A stretch of DNA of 64,000 bases, taken from NCBI GenBank assembly GCA_016928055.1, contig JAFGLM010000023.1:1-64000 (forward strand), read 5' to 3'. The translations under genes and the position numbers were made by a program. Positions 1 to 8,977 of the stretch are shown piece after piece. Numbering within the stretch: position 1 is the stretch's first letter; every line of letters begins with the position of its first letter. This DNA is from Gammaproteobacteria bacterium (GTDB lineage Bacteria; Pseudomonadota; Gammaproteobacteria; HTCC5015). The notes beneath the pieces were generated by a model that worked only from the letters and a program-made list of their open reading frames with translations, was not told the DNA's origin and did no database searches.

Positions 1-44
1 AATAAAAAGGCTTGCCACAGCGTTGCTCAGTTCGCCCAAAAAAT

Positions 45-71
45 AAACCCCAGTAATTTTTACTGGGGTTT
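45..71 (-). terminator. Rho-independent terminator of the hspQ-terB-like operon
   Basis: An 11-bp perfect stem (45-55 pairs with 61-71) has a 5-nt loop. Read on the minus strand it is followed by a T-rich run (positions 44 to 35). It lies just past the terB-like stop codon, so it most likely ends that operon. Confidence 0.75.
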
Positions 72-83
72 GTCAGCAGCCTG

Positions 84-108
84 AGGCTCCTATTCAGGAG
101 CCTTTTTT
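84..108 (+). terminator. Rho-independent terminator for a plus-strand gene left of the window
   Basis: Stem AGGCTCCT / AGGAGCCT (84-91 with 96-103) with loop ATTC is followed by six T residues (103-108). The T run is on the plus strand, so it should end transcription entering from the left edge. It overlaps the stop codon of the minus-strand terB-like gene. Confidence 0.65.
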
Positions 109-556
109 ATGTTGCAACCTGAAGCTTGGCCTGTATGAATTCCCTGGGTGAAAAATGCAGCAATTCAGCAATACGCCGAATCCGGTGATCTTCATATTTA
201 TCCAGTTTCCCATCAGCAAAGGCCACTCGCCATAAATTAACCAAAATGGCAAACTTCTCCTGTCGACTGCAATGCTCATTGAGGACACTGGTGAACTCAT
301 ACAATGAAGTGGCATCCTGCTGATATTGTTCGGCATTCGACAACAATTGTTGCAGATTTTCATCCGTTAAATCGAAGCTGCTCTGCAGGGCTCTGCCTAC
401 CGTGATTCGCTCTTCCGGCTGTTGTTTAAAATCAGCAGCGGCCACCTCAACTAATAATGCGGCCGCCGCCAATTGCAGACCGTATTGCTTGTCTTCATCA
501 CTGGCCGATTGATGACTAAACGTTGATTCAATATATGACTGGATAGCAGCAAGCAT
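107..556 (-). CDS. TerB-family (tellurite-resistance-like) protein
   Basis: A 149-residue soluble, mostly helical protein with no signal peptide. The pattern resembles the TerB / TerB-like fold: an acidic N-terminal helix pair, LAAAALLVEVAAAD near residues 29-42, and a C-terminal FADGKLDKYEDHRIRRIA segment typical of these metal-associated helical bundles. The biochemical role of single-domain TerB proteins is not established, and tellurite resistance should not be assumed because no other ter gene is nearby. It lies 30 bp downstream of hspQ on the same strand, so the two are probably co-transcribed. The family call is from sequence pattern only. Confidence 0.75.
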   Translation of the reverse strand: MLAAIQSYIESTFSHQSASDEDKQYGLQLAAAALLVEVAAADFKQQPEERITVGRALQSSFDLTDENLQQLLSNAEQYQQDATSLYEFTSVLNEHCSRQEKFAILVNLWRVAFADGKLDKYEDHRIRRIAELLHFSPREFIQAKLQVAT

Positions 557-586
557 TAAAGCATCTCAATTCAGATCGGCGATACA

Positions 587-904
587 CTAATTCAATGCAC
601 GACGAATAATATAGTGATCCTGCTCGAAATCAGAAAAATATTCATCAAGAAAAACATGGTCGATCGGCTCGCCGATATTGTCCCGCTGTAACTGTTGTTC
701 GGCGATATAAGCCTGCAGATTCTGCTCTTCCAGCAAAACGTGATACCAGGGTTCGGTACTGTCAATTTTCGGTTCCTGGCCAGGTTTGATATCCATATCG
801 CGCCGGCTATATTCGGAATCGATATCGACAATCACTCCGCGGTAGCCTGACTCGCTGTGGCGGACTAATTGGCCAATATTAAATTTCGCCTGCTTGATGC
901 TCAT
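587..904 (-). CDS. hspQ: Heat shock protein HspQ (hemimethylated-DNA-binding-like, YccV family)
   Basis: A 105-residue protein with the HspQ hallmarks: KFNIGQLVRH at the N-terminus, YRGVIVDIDSEYS, PWYHVLLEE near the middle, and AYIAEQQLQRD towards the end. In E. coli HspQ is a small heat-inducible protein that binds hemimethylated DNA and acts as a specificity enhancer of the Lon protease. Length is normal for the family. It is the first gene of a minus-strand pair with the terB-like gene. I saw no convincing sigma-32 promoter in the short upstream gap (905-939). Confidence 0.9.
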   Translation of the reverse strand: MSIKQAKFNIGQLVRHSESGYRGVIVDIDSEYSRRDMDIKPGQEPKIDSTEPWYHVLLEEQNLQAYIAEQQLQRDNIGEPIDHVFLDEYFSDFEQDHYIIRRALN

Positions 905-939
905 TGCTGCCTTTTTAAGGTTACTGTCGTCCAGTAGAA

Positions 940-2976
940 TTGCTGGCGATTACCCAAAATCGCCTATACACTTGGTGTCACGATGAGTTAAGTAAGTTCA
1001 ATATGTGTGTAAAATCTGAAATTACAAGGGCTGCGAAATTCGCACGGCATCGCGACACCATGCGGCCGGCTTTAGAGCTTTTATCGGCCCTGAGTTTGGT
1101 TTGCGTTCTCCTTTGTACGCATTCTATTGCATTCGCCTCACAACGTTTGATTGTCAGGTTTGTTAAAACAAATAATGTCAATAATCACACTCCTACCGAG
1201 CAGCAACTGAAAGCGATATCCGCTGCAAGCCAATCAAGCATTAAGTTCGTTCGTAGCGGTAGTGGCGGTAACCAGATAATAGAACTGGATAATGATTTAT
1301 CACCTGCTCAACTCGAACAGATTTCTGCAAAAATCGCCCAACTGGAAATGGTCTCGTCTGTTGCACTCGACAGACGCTATCGTGCTCAGTTTGCTCCGAG
1401 TGATCCGGAATTTAGCCGACAATGGTATTTAAGCAACGAGCAGGGCGGCATCAATGCCGTCGATGCCTGGGATTATACAACCGGTAACAGCAATACTGTT
1501 ATTGCAGTACTTGATACCGGCATACTTCCGCACAGTGATTTCGTCGGCCGTTATTTACAGGGTTATGACTTTATCAGTGATTTGTTTACCGCTAACGATG
1601 GTGATGGACGGGACGCCAATCCAGCCGATCCCGGCGATGCTCTGGCGGCAAATGATTGCGAGATTGGCGATCCGCTATTGGATGAACCCAGCTCCTGGCA
1701 TGGCACTGCAATCACCGGTCTGATTGCCGCTAATACCGATAATGATATCGGCATTGCCGGAATCGATCATCGGGTAGAAATATTGCCGGTGCGCGTGCTC
1801 GGCAAATGTGGTGGTTACAGTTCAGATATTGTTGACGCTATACGATGGGCTGCCGGAATGTTTGACCCTGCATTGCCATCCGTCAATCCTAATCCGGCCA
1901 ACATAATTAATCTAAGTTTTGGCGGTATCGGCGATTGCACAGCAGCGGAACAGGCTGCAATTGATGAAGTGACCGCAGCAGGTGTACTGGTTGTTGCCGG
2001 CGCAGGAAATAGTGAAATCGATGTTACCGGCTTCGCCCCGGCGAATTGCGATAATGTGTTGACGGTTGCTGCATCAACCCGGCAAGGAGGCGAGACCTGT
2101 TACACCAATTTCGGCGCAGGCATCGACATCAGCGCACCGGGCGGCAACTCGGACGGCATCAATAACTGCAGTGGTGGTGCAGCTGATTCCATTTATACGA
2201 CATCAAACAGCGGCGTTCTTGGTCCTGGCAGTGAATCGTATGCCTCGTATGCCGGCACCAGTTTTGCGGCACCGATGGTATCAGCGACAGCTGCTCTGAT
2301 GCGATCTGTTAATCCAGCTCTAACCCCGGCTGAGATTCAAGCCATTCTGGAAACCAGCGCGCGCGAATTTCCAACCGGCACCAGCGATAGTTATGGTGAT
2401 TGCGACACATCACGTTGTGGCCATGGAGTGCTTGATGCGTATGCAGCGGTGTCGGCAACACGCGCGGATGCGTTAAATATGCAGGGTACCGGTACTATTC
2501 AAATGTCACTGGTCGAGGACTGTGTCCTTGAAGACGCTCCTTCGATTGATGTGGCTATCGATCGCGTATCAGGCAACGGTTCAGTAGCCGCCAATGTTGT
2601 CACTAAACGCATATCCGCCACCGCAGGTGATGATTTCGGCGCAATCGATCAGTTAGTGGTCTGGCCCGGCGATGATATGGAAACCAAATACCTTTCTATT
2701 CCGATTTACGGAGACAATAGTATTGAGGGCGCCGAATACTTCTCCGTCGAAATCGTCGCTATATCGCCCAATGCGAATATCGGTTACCCCGCTTCCACAC
2801 GAATAACGATTGTCTCAACCGATGGCAATACCATCAAAACCTGCGCACAACCGACCGTACCTGCTCCAGGCCCTCCGCCATCCAGCGGTGGCGGATCTGT
2901 ATCACTGTTCTTTCTGTGCATTCAAATATTATTGTTTTTCTTAAATAATAATTGTGTATTGGGAAAGTACAGATGA
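940..2976 (+). CDS. Secreted S8 family (subtilisin-like) serine protease with Calx-beta-like domain and C-terminal sorting-type tail
   Basis: The frame gives 678 residues. A signal peptide is clear only from Met41 (position 1060; MRPALELL...AFAS), so translation may start at 1003 or 1060; none of the three starts has a strong ribosome site. Residues 68-150 form an I9-like inhibitory propeptide (RLIVRF...VALDRRYRAQ). The S8 catalytic domain follows, with Asp192 (AVLDTG), His254 (SSWHGTAITG) and Ser441 (AGTSFAAPM). Many cysteines suggest disulfides and an exported enzyme. Residues ~500-620 resemble a Calx-beta calcium-binding domain. The end is a Pro-rich linker, a GGG triplet and a hydrophobic segment, similar to GlyGly-CTERM tails but without the usual Arg cluster. 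The stop codon overlaps the start of the next gene (ATGA), indicating translational coupling with a propeptide-like lipoprotein. Confidence 0.88.
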   Translation: MLAITQNRLYTWCHDELSKFNMCVKSEITRAAKFARHRDTMRPALELLSALSLVCVLLCTHSIAFASQRLIVRFVKTNNVNNHTPTEQQLKAISAASQSSIKFVRSGSGGNQIIELDNDLSPAQLEQISAKIAQLEMVSSVALDRRYRAQFAPSDPEFSRQWYLSNEQGGINAVDAWDYTTGNSNTVIAVLDTGILPHSDFVGRYLQGYDFISDLFTANDGDGRDANPADPGDALAANDCEIGDPLLDEPSSWHGTAITGLIAANTDNDIGIAGIDHRVEILPVRVLGKCGGYSSDIVDAIRWAAGMFDPALPSVNPNPANIINLSFGGIGDCTAAEQAAIDEVTAAGVLVVAGAGNSEIDVTGFAPANCDNVLTVAASTRQGGETCYTNFGAGIDISAPGGNSDGINNCSGGAADSIYTTSNSGVLGPGSESYASYAGTSFAAPMVSATAALMRSVNPALTPAEIQAILETSAREFPTGTSDSYGDCDTSRCGHGVLDAYAAVSATRADALNMQGTGTIQMSLVEDCVLEDAPSIDVAIDRVSGNGSVAANVVTKRISATAGDDFGAIDQLVVWPGDDMETKYLSIPIYGDNSIEGAEYFSVEIVAISPNANIGYPASTRITIVSTDGNTIKTCAQPTVPAPGPPPSSGGGSVSLFFLCIQILLFFLNNNCVLGKYR

Positions 2977-3350
2977 AAACTCGGTCGCAAGTCTATCGAT
3001 ATCTGTTGATCCTGGTTGTGCTGCTGATGTCAGGCAGCCTGTTCGCTTGCGCCGTCGCAGGCAATACAGAAAATTCCGGAATACAAGCTGATTCAAAAGC
3101 TGTTCGTATCATTATTGGTTTTGATTCTCCTGAAGTTAATCCGCAGGATCCCGGTATTATTAAAACAATAAGCAACATGCTGGGCGCAGAAATGAAATTT
3201 GTTCGCAAATTGTCCGGTAATGCGGCAGTTTATTCGGCCCGTTCCCAGCTTGGCGAAGAACATTTAATCACCGAACTTGAACAGCTCAAAGCGATTACTT
3301 ATATAAGGTATGCCGAGCTGGATCAACGCCATCAGATTCAAGCTCGATAG
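2973..3350 (+). CDS. Small putative lipoprotein resembling a stand-alone protease propeptide (candidate inhibitor)
   Basis: The start is taken at 2973 because its ATG overlaps the protease stop (ATGA). The 125-residue product has a hydrophobic leader and a possible lipobox ending LFAC near residue 26, so it may be lipid-anchored. The mature part aligns by eye with the protease's own propeptide: RIIIGF versus RLIVRF, MKFVRKLSG versus IKFVRSGSG, an EL.QL...I.YI segment versus IAQLEMVSSV, and ELDQRHQIQA versus ALDRRYRAQ. It therefore looks like a separate copy of the I9-like fold. Known I9-type proteins inhibit or fold subtilases; that this one does so for its neighbour is inference. A duplicated propeptide with another role is possible. 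Confidence 0.65.
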   Translation: MKTRSQVYRYLLILVVLLMSGSLFACAVAGNTENSGIQADSKAVRIIIGFDSPEVNPQDPGIIKTISNMLGAEMKFVRKLSGNAAVYSARSQLGEEHLITELEQLKAITYIRYAELDQRHQIQAR

Positions 3351-3594
3351 TGATGACGGCGAGCTGAACGTGGTTACCCTGTCTAGGGCGCCTCTCGCAT
3401 AATCATACGTAGTACTAGCGATATGGCCTGCCAGGTCATAGAGGTATCCTCAACGCCGTAGTCGGCACTTCCCGTTTTGGCGCATATTGACCATTTACAT
3501 GGACAGTAACGGTTTGTTCACCCCATATTATTTGCTACGCGTCACGCGGGACAAAAAAGCTTAGCTCGACATGAACCCTGGCCAGGAGGAAATA

Positions 3595-5226
3595 ATGAAT
3601 TCATCGCGACAGGATATGACTCGTCCGCCCCAGTTAAAAGAGCGCGGTACGGGACCAGTGCGCAGCCGGCGACCTGTTTATAAAGACATTTTGCCCCCAT
3701 GCAATAATGCCTGTCCTGCGGGCGAAGATATCCAGGGCTGGCTGGCATTAGCTCAGGAAGGTCAGTACAAAAAAGCTTGGCAACATCTGATACAGAATAA
3801 CCCTCTGCCCGCCACCTGCGGGCGGATTTGTTATCATCCCTGCGAAAGTGGCTGCAATCGCGGCAAACTGGACTCCTCCGTCAGTATTCATGCGGTTGAA
3901 CGTTTTCTGGGTGATTTGGCGCGCAAAGAAGGCTGGAAACCTAAAATTGAAGCGGAAAAAAGCGGCAAGCGCATTCTGGTCATCGGTGCCGGCCCCAGCG
4001 GTTTATCGGCTGCCTTCCATCTAACCCGCCTTGGCCATACGGTCGAAATTTACGAAGCCGGCCCACTGGTTGGCGGCATGATGCACGTTGGCATCCCTTC
4101 CTACCGCCTGCCCCGCGACGTGCTGGAAGAAGAAGTCAAACGCATAGAAGATATGGGCGTCCAAATCAAACTCAATCACAAAGTGGAAGATCTACTGGCT
4201 GAGAGAAAAGCCGGTAAATTCGATGCGGTATTTGTCGCGGTTGGCGCGCACCTAAGTAAAAAAGTCGACATTCCCGCCCGTGACGCCGGCAAGATTTTCG
4301 ATGCCATCAGTTTTCTGAAAGATGTCGATTCCGGTAATCCACCGAAATTGGGACGCCGCGTAGCGATATACGGCGGCGGTAATACTGCCATGGACGCTGC
4401 ACGCGTCGCCAAACGTCTCGGCGTCGATGAAGCATTGATCGTCTATCGCCGTGATCGTGAACATATGCCGGCCCATGAATTTGAGGCCGACGAAGCAATT
4501 GAAGAGGATGTAAAAATCCACTGGCTGCGGACGATCAAAGAAATCGACCAGTCAAAAATGACAGTGGAAGTGATGAAGGTGGTCGATGGCAAACCCGTAC
4601 CAACCGGCGAGTTTGAAACATTGGAAGCTGATTCTCTGATTCTGGCATTGGGCCAGGATACCGATACCGGTTTTTTGAAAAATGTCCCCGGCATTGAGAT
4701 GGAGTGGGACGGTGTTGTTAAAGTCGGTGAAGATATGATGACCGGGCATGAAGGCGTGTTTGCCGGTGGTGATATGGTTCCCAGCGAACGCACCGCAACC
4801 ATTGCCATCGGTCACGGCAAAAAAGCAGCGCGACATATCGATGCCTGGCTGGCCGGTAAAAAATATCAGAAAGCCCCCAAAGGTAATATCGCGACACTCG
4901 ATAGACTGCACCTGTGGTATTACAAAGATGCAGCACATCGACCGCAACAACATTTAGACATACAAAATCGTATCTCAGGATTTGATGAGGTGGTTGGCGG
5001 ACTGAGTGAATCGGATGCCTTATTTGAAGCCAAACGTTGCTTATCTTGCGGCAACTGTTTTGAATGTGACGGTTGTTTCGGTGCCTGCCCCGAAGATGCC
5101 GTGATCAAACTCGGCAAGGGCAAGCGCTACGAATACAACTACGATCTTTGTACCGGCTGCGCAATTTGCTTCGAGCAATGCCCATGCCATGCAATCGAAA
5201 TGATTCCGGAACCAGACAAGGCATAA
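3595..5226 (+). CDS. GltD-like FAD/NAD(P)-dependent oxidoreductase with C-terminal 2x[4Fe-4S] ferredoxin domain
   Basis: The start is 3595 because AGGAGGA (3584-3590) sits just before it; an in-frame ATG at 3571 precedes this Shine-Dalgarno site. The 543-residue protein has the N-terminal cysteine-rich helical domain of glutamate synthase small subunits (CNNACPAGEDIQGW, CGRICYHPCESGC), an FAD-binding GAGPSGLSAA motif, a NAD(P)-binding YGGGNTAMDAARVAKRLG motif, and a C-terminal ferredoxin part with CLSCGNCFECDGCFGACP and CTGCAICFEQCP. No large GltB subunit is nearby. It lies directly before pyruvate:ferredoxin oxidoreductase, so the likely role is electron transfer between NAD(P)H and ferredoxin. 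Family assignment is firm; the physiological direction and partner are inferred. Confidence 0.85.
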   Translation: MNSSRQDMTRPPQLKERGTGPVRSRRPVYKDILPPCNNACPAGEDIQGWLALAQEGQYKKAWQHLIQNNPLPATCGRICYHPCESGCNRGKLDSSVSIHAVERFLGDLARKEGWKPKIEAEKSGKRILVIGAGPSGLSAAFHLTRLGHTVEIYEAGPLVGGMMHVGIPSYRLPRDVLEEEVKRIEDMGVQIKLNHKVEDLLAERKAGKFDAVFVAVGAHLSKKVDIPARDAGKIFDAISFLKDVDSGNPPKLGRRVAIYGGGNTAMDAARVAKRLGVDEALIVYRRDREHMPAHEFEADEAIEEDVKIHWLRTIKEIDQSKMTVEVMKVVDGKPVPTGEFETLEADSLILALGQDTDTGFLKNVPGIEMEWDGVVKVGEDMMTGHEGVFAGGDMVPSERTATIAIGHGKKAARHIDAWLAGKKYQKAPKGNIATLDRLHLWYYKDAAHRPQQHLDIQNRISGFDEVVGGLSESDALFEAKRCLSCGNCFECDGCFGACPEDAVIKLGKGKRYEYNYDLCTGCAICFEQCPCHAIEMIPEPDKA

Positions 5227-5327
5227 GCACGGCTTATGCCCTTCGGTTCATGAACAGAACGAAACGATTTATTTCACACGCTTCCACCGTTCGCTCCTGA
5301 GCGGTGGTTGATAGTCGGAGTACTAAT

Positions 5328-8300
5328 ATGGCCAGGCCCAATAAAACACGAGAAGTCAAAACCATCGACGGTAGCGAAGCAGTCGCTCATGTAGCCTACC
5401 GCGTCAACGAAGTCTGCGCGATTTATCCGATCACGCCCTCTTCGCCGATGGCTGAATTTGCAGACCAATGGTCGGCGGAAGGCAAGCCCAATATCTGGGG
5501 TAACATTCCGACCGTCATCGAAATGCAAAGTGAAGGTGGTGCCGCTGGTACTGCACATGGCGCCTTACAGACCGGCTCACTAACAACCACCTTTACCGCT
5601 TCGCAGGGATTAATGTTAATGATCCCGAATATGTACAAGATCGCCGGCGAACTGACTTGCGCGGTATTTCATGTCGCAGCCCGCTCCTTAGCGGCACAGG
5701 GTTTATCCATTTTCGGTGACCACCAGGATGTGATGGCGGTTCGCAGCACCGGTTTTGCACAACTGGCTTCCAATTCACCGCAGGAAGCACAGGATATGGC
5801 ATTGATCGCCCAGGCAGCAACACTCAATTCCCGTATACCCTTTATCCATTTCTTCGACGGATTCAGAACTTCACACGAAGTCAATCGTGTTGAAATGCTG
5901 GATGATGACGATATACGCAGCATGATTGATGATGATTTGGTACTGGCTCACCGTGAACGTGGTTTAAATCCGGATCATCCGTTTATTCGCGGCACGGCGC
6001 AAAATCCCGACGTTTATTTCCAGGGTCGTGAAACAGTAAATCCCTTCTACGCTAAAACAGCAGCCATCGTGCAAGAGCAAATGGATAAGTTCGCTGAACT
6101 TACCGGTCGTCAATATAAGTTATTCGAATATTTTGGTGATCCGAAAGCGGAAAAAGTTATTGTCATCATGGGCTCCGGCGCCGAAACAGCGCACGAAACC
6201 GTGGAATACCTGCTGAAACAAGGCGAGAAAATCGGCGTATTAAAAGTCAGACTCTATCGTCCATTCTCCACAGCTCACCTTATTTCCTCTCTCCCTCTTA
6301 CTGTTAAAGCCATTGCCGTGCTGGATCGCACCAAAGAACCCGGTGCCGCCGGCGAACCGCTTTACCAGGACATTATTACAACTCTGGCTGAAACCCAGGC
6401 TAACGGCGAATTGCCTTTTGCGATGCCAAAATTAATCGGTGGTCGTTATGGTTTGTCTTCCAAGGAATTTACGCCGGCGATGGTTAAAGGCGTACTGGAT
6501 GAACTGAGCAAGGCTAAACCGAAAAACCATTTTACGATTGGTATCAATGACGACGTCAGCCATACCAGCCTCGACTATGATCCGAACTTTATTACCGAGC
6601 CCAACGATGTGGTCCGTGCACTGTTTTATGGATTGGGTGCAGACGGTACCGTCGGTGCGAACAAAAACAGCATTAAGATTATCGGTGAACTGCCCGGTAA
6701 ATACGCGCAGGGTTATTTTGTATACGATTCCAAAAAATCCGGATCCCAAACTGTATCGCATTTGCGATTTGGTCCCAATCCGATCCGTTCCACCTATCTT
6801 GTTCAATCAGCCAATTTTGTAGCCTGCCACCAGAATAATTTCATTGATACCACGCCGTTGCTGAAACATGCCGCTAAAGGCGCAACGTTTTTGTTGAACA
6901 GCACCCACGGTCCGAATGAAGTCTGGGATACTTTGCCGCTGAGCTTGCAACAACAAATTATTGAGAAAGAAACGCCTTTCTATGTAATTGATGCCTATAA
7001 AGTCGCACGTGAAAACGGCATGGGCACCCGCATCAATACGGTGATGCAAACCTGCTTCTTCGCGATCTCCGGTGTGTTACCGAAAGATGAAGCTATCGAA
7101 CAAATCAAATACGCCATTAAAAAGACTTACGGCAAAAAAGGCGAAGAGGTTGTGAAGAAAAACTTCCAGGCCGTTGACGAAAGTCTGGCACATTTGCATG
7201 AAGTTAAGGTCCCCAAGAGAGCCAACAGCAAACGCGATCTACCCGCCGTTGTGCCTGACAATGCACCCGACTTTGTTAAAAACGTAACCGCCATGATGAT
7301 GGCCGGTCGCGGTGATGAATTACCGGTCAGTGCCATGCCGATTGACGGCACCTTCCCCAGCGCTACCACCAAGTGGGAAAAACGCAACATTGCATTGTTT
7401 GTACCGGAGTGGGATCCGGAAACCTGTATCCAGTGTGGTAACTGCGCTCTGGTTTGCCCACATGGCTGCATACGTTCCAAGCTTTACGACAAAGCCGATC
7501 TCGCCAGTGCACCGAAGGGATTTAAGGCGGCGAAGATTGACGCGCGCGGTTTCCCGGACACACGTTATACCTTGCAGGTGTATGTTGAAGACTGTACCGG
7601 TTGCGGTTTGTGTGTGGAAGTCTGCCCGGCCAAGAACAAGGAACAGACCGGCAGGAAGGCCATCAATATGCACGTCAAAGAACCGATTCTGGAAACCGCC
7701 AAAGCGAACACTGCATTTTTTGAAAAACTGCCGGAAATGGATCGCTCTCGGGTTGATTTCTCCACCGTCCGCGGCGTGCAATTCCTGCAACCGTTGTTTG
7801 AATTCTCTGGTGCCTGCGCCGGCTGCGGTGAAACACCTTACGTTAAATTGCTGTCGCAATTATTTGGTGACCGTCTGTTGGTCGCCAACGCTACCGGTTG
7901 TTCATCAATTTATGGCGGTAACCTGCCGACCACACCGTGGGCAACCAACAGCGAAGGTCGCGGTCCCGCCTGGTCTAACTCATTATTTGAAGATAATGCC
8001 GAGTTTGGTCTGGGCTTTCGCGTCTCAGCCGACAAACAGCGTTCCATGGCAGTTCAGTTACTCGAAAAATTACGTCCGCAACTAAGTGAAAGTTTGGGTG
8101 ATGAGATGATCGATGATCTGCTCAACGCCCCGCAACTGATGGAAATGGAAATTCGCGCCCAGCGCGCACGTGTCGTCAAATTAAAAGAACGCCTGCAGGA
8201 ACTGGCCAAAGGCAATGGCTTCAGTAGCGATGCCAAGCATTTGCTATCCGTCGCAGATCAATTGGTTCGTCGCAGCATCTGGATAGTGGGCGGTGACGGC

Positions 8301-8951
8301 TGGGCCTATGACATTGGCTCTTCCGGCCTTGATCATGTGATGGCCAGCGGTCGTGACGTCAATATTCTGGTGATGGATACCGAAGTTTATTCCAACACCG
8401 GCGGCCAATCCTCAAAAGCGACACCACTGGGTGCGGTTGCTAAATTTGCCGCCGGCGGAAAATCGGTCGGTAAAAAAGACCTGGCTTTACAGGCGATTTC
8501 ATACGGCAGCGTTTATGTTGCCCGCATCGCTTATGGCGCCAATCCACAGCAAACCTTACAAGCCATGCGTGAAGCGGAAGCCTATCCAGGTCCCTCACTG
8601 ATCCTGGCATACAGCCACTGTATTTCGCATGGCATCAATATGTTAAACGGTTTGAAACAGCAGGATCTGGCTGTCGAGAGCGGATACTGGCCGTTAGTCC
8701 GCTATAATCCGCAAATCCGTGATGCCAAGGCGAATCCTTTTGTGCTCGATTCACCGAGACCACGAATTGGATTACGCGATTACGCTTATAACGAACTGCG
8801 TTACAAGATGCTGGTTAACAGTAACCCGGTTGAAGCGGAACGTTTAATGAAACTGGCGGAAAAGAGTCTGCAATTGCGTTGGTCTACCTATGAAGAAATG
8901 GCAACACGTCCGGCAGATCAATTTCAACCGACAACCAACACGCCAAACTAA
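5328..8951 (+). CDS. nifJ: Pyruvate:ferredoxin (flavodoxin) oxidoreductase, single-chain NifJ type
   Basis: Start chosen at ATG 5328, with GGAG at 5317-5320; an upstream in-frame GTG at 5304 lies in a CCACCG/CGGTGG hairpin. The 1207-residue protein has the full single-chain PFOR order: pyrimidine-binding domain (YPITPSSPMAEFAD near the N-terminus), the gamma domain, two [4Fe-4S] motifs (CIQCGNCALVCPHGC and CTGCGLCVEVCP), a CAGCGE motif for the third cluster, and a TPP site (GGDGWAYDIGSSG ... SNTGGQ). It decarboxylates pyruvate with CoA to acetyl-CoA and reduces ferredoxin or flavodoxin. No nif genes are present, so a catabolic role under low oxygen is more likely than nitrogen fixation. It is 101 bp after the GltD-like gene and 26 bp before the next flavoprotein. 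Confidence 0.96.
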   Translation: MARPNKTREVKTIDGSEAVAHVAYRVNEVCAIYPITPSSPMAEFADQWSAEGKPNIWGNIPTVIEMQSEGGAAGTAHGALQTGSLTTTFTASQGLMLMIPNMYKIAGELTCAVFHVAARSLAAQGLSIFGDHQDVMAVRSTGFAQLASNSPQEAQDMALIAQAATLNSRIPFIHFFDGFRTSHEVNRVEMLDDDDIRSMIDDDLVLAHRERGLNPDHPFIRGTAQNPDVYFQGRETVNPFYAKTAAIVQEQMDKFAELTGRQYKLFEYFGDPKAEKVIVIMGSGAETAHETVEYLLKQGEKIGVLKVRLYRPFSTAHLISSLPLTVKAIAVLDRTKEPGAAGEPLYQDIITTLAETQANGELPFAMPKLIGGRYGLSSKEFTPAMVKGVLDELSKAKPKNHFTIGINDDVSHTSLDYDPNFITEPNDVVRALFYGLGADGTVGANKNSIKIIGELPGKYAQGYFVYDSKKSGSQTVSHLRFGPNPIRSTYLVQSANFVACHQNNFIDTTPLLKHAAKGATFLLNSTHGPNEVWDTLPLSLQQQIIEKETPFYVIDAYKVARENGMGTRINTVMQTCFFAISGVLPKDEAIEQIKYAIKKTYGKKGEEVVKKNFQAVDESLAHLHEVKVPKRANSKRDLPAVVPDNAPDFVKNVTAMMMAGRGDELPVSAMPIDGTFPSATTKWEKRNIALFVPEWDPETCIQCGNCALVCPHGCIRSKLYDKADLASAPKGFKAAKIDARGFPDTRYTLQVYVEDCTGCGLCVEVCPAKNKEQTGRKAINMHVKEPILETAKANTAFFEKLPEMDRSRVDFSTVRGVQFLQPLFEFSGACAGCGETPYVKLLSQLFGDRLLVANATGCSSIYGGNLPTTPWATNSEGRGPAWSNSLFEDNAEFGLGFRVSADKQRSMAVQLLEKLRPQLSESLGDEMIDDLLNAPQLMEMEIRAQRARVVKLKERLQELAKGNGFSSDAKHLLSVADQLVRRSIWIVGGDGWAYDIGSSGLDHVMASGRDVNILVMDTEVYSNTGGQSSKATPLGAVAKFAAGGKSVGKKDLALQAISYGSVYVARIAYGANPQQTLQAMREAEAYPGPSLILAYSHCISHGINMLNGLKQQDLAVESGYWPLVRYNPQIRDAKANPFVLDSPRPRIGLRDYAYNELRYKMLVNSNPVEAERLMKLAEKSLQLRWSTYEEMATRPADQFQPTTNTPN

Positions 8952-8977
8952 CTGCGTAACAAAAAAGGTCAAACACA

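Noticed and set aside
107-556. Tellurite resistance locus
   Set aside because: Only a TerB-like protein is present; none of terA, terC, terD or terE adjoins it.
3487-3512. Promoter-like TTGACC ... TAACGG before the GltD-like gene
   Set aside because: The spacer is only 14 nt and the -10 is poor; the true promoter of this operon is not identified.
5284-5306. Hairpin CCACCG / CGGTGG between the GltD-like gene and nifJ as a terminator
   Set aside because: The stem is short and no U-run follows; read-through into nifJ is more likely.
7312-8085. A 257-codon open frame within nifJ on the same strand
   Set aside because: It lies wholly inside the well-supported PFOR frame, its sequence has no family features, and long shadow frames are common in such coding DNA.
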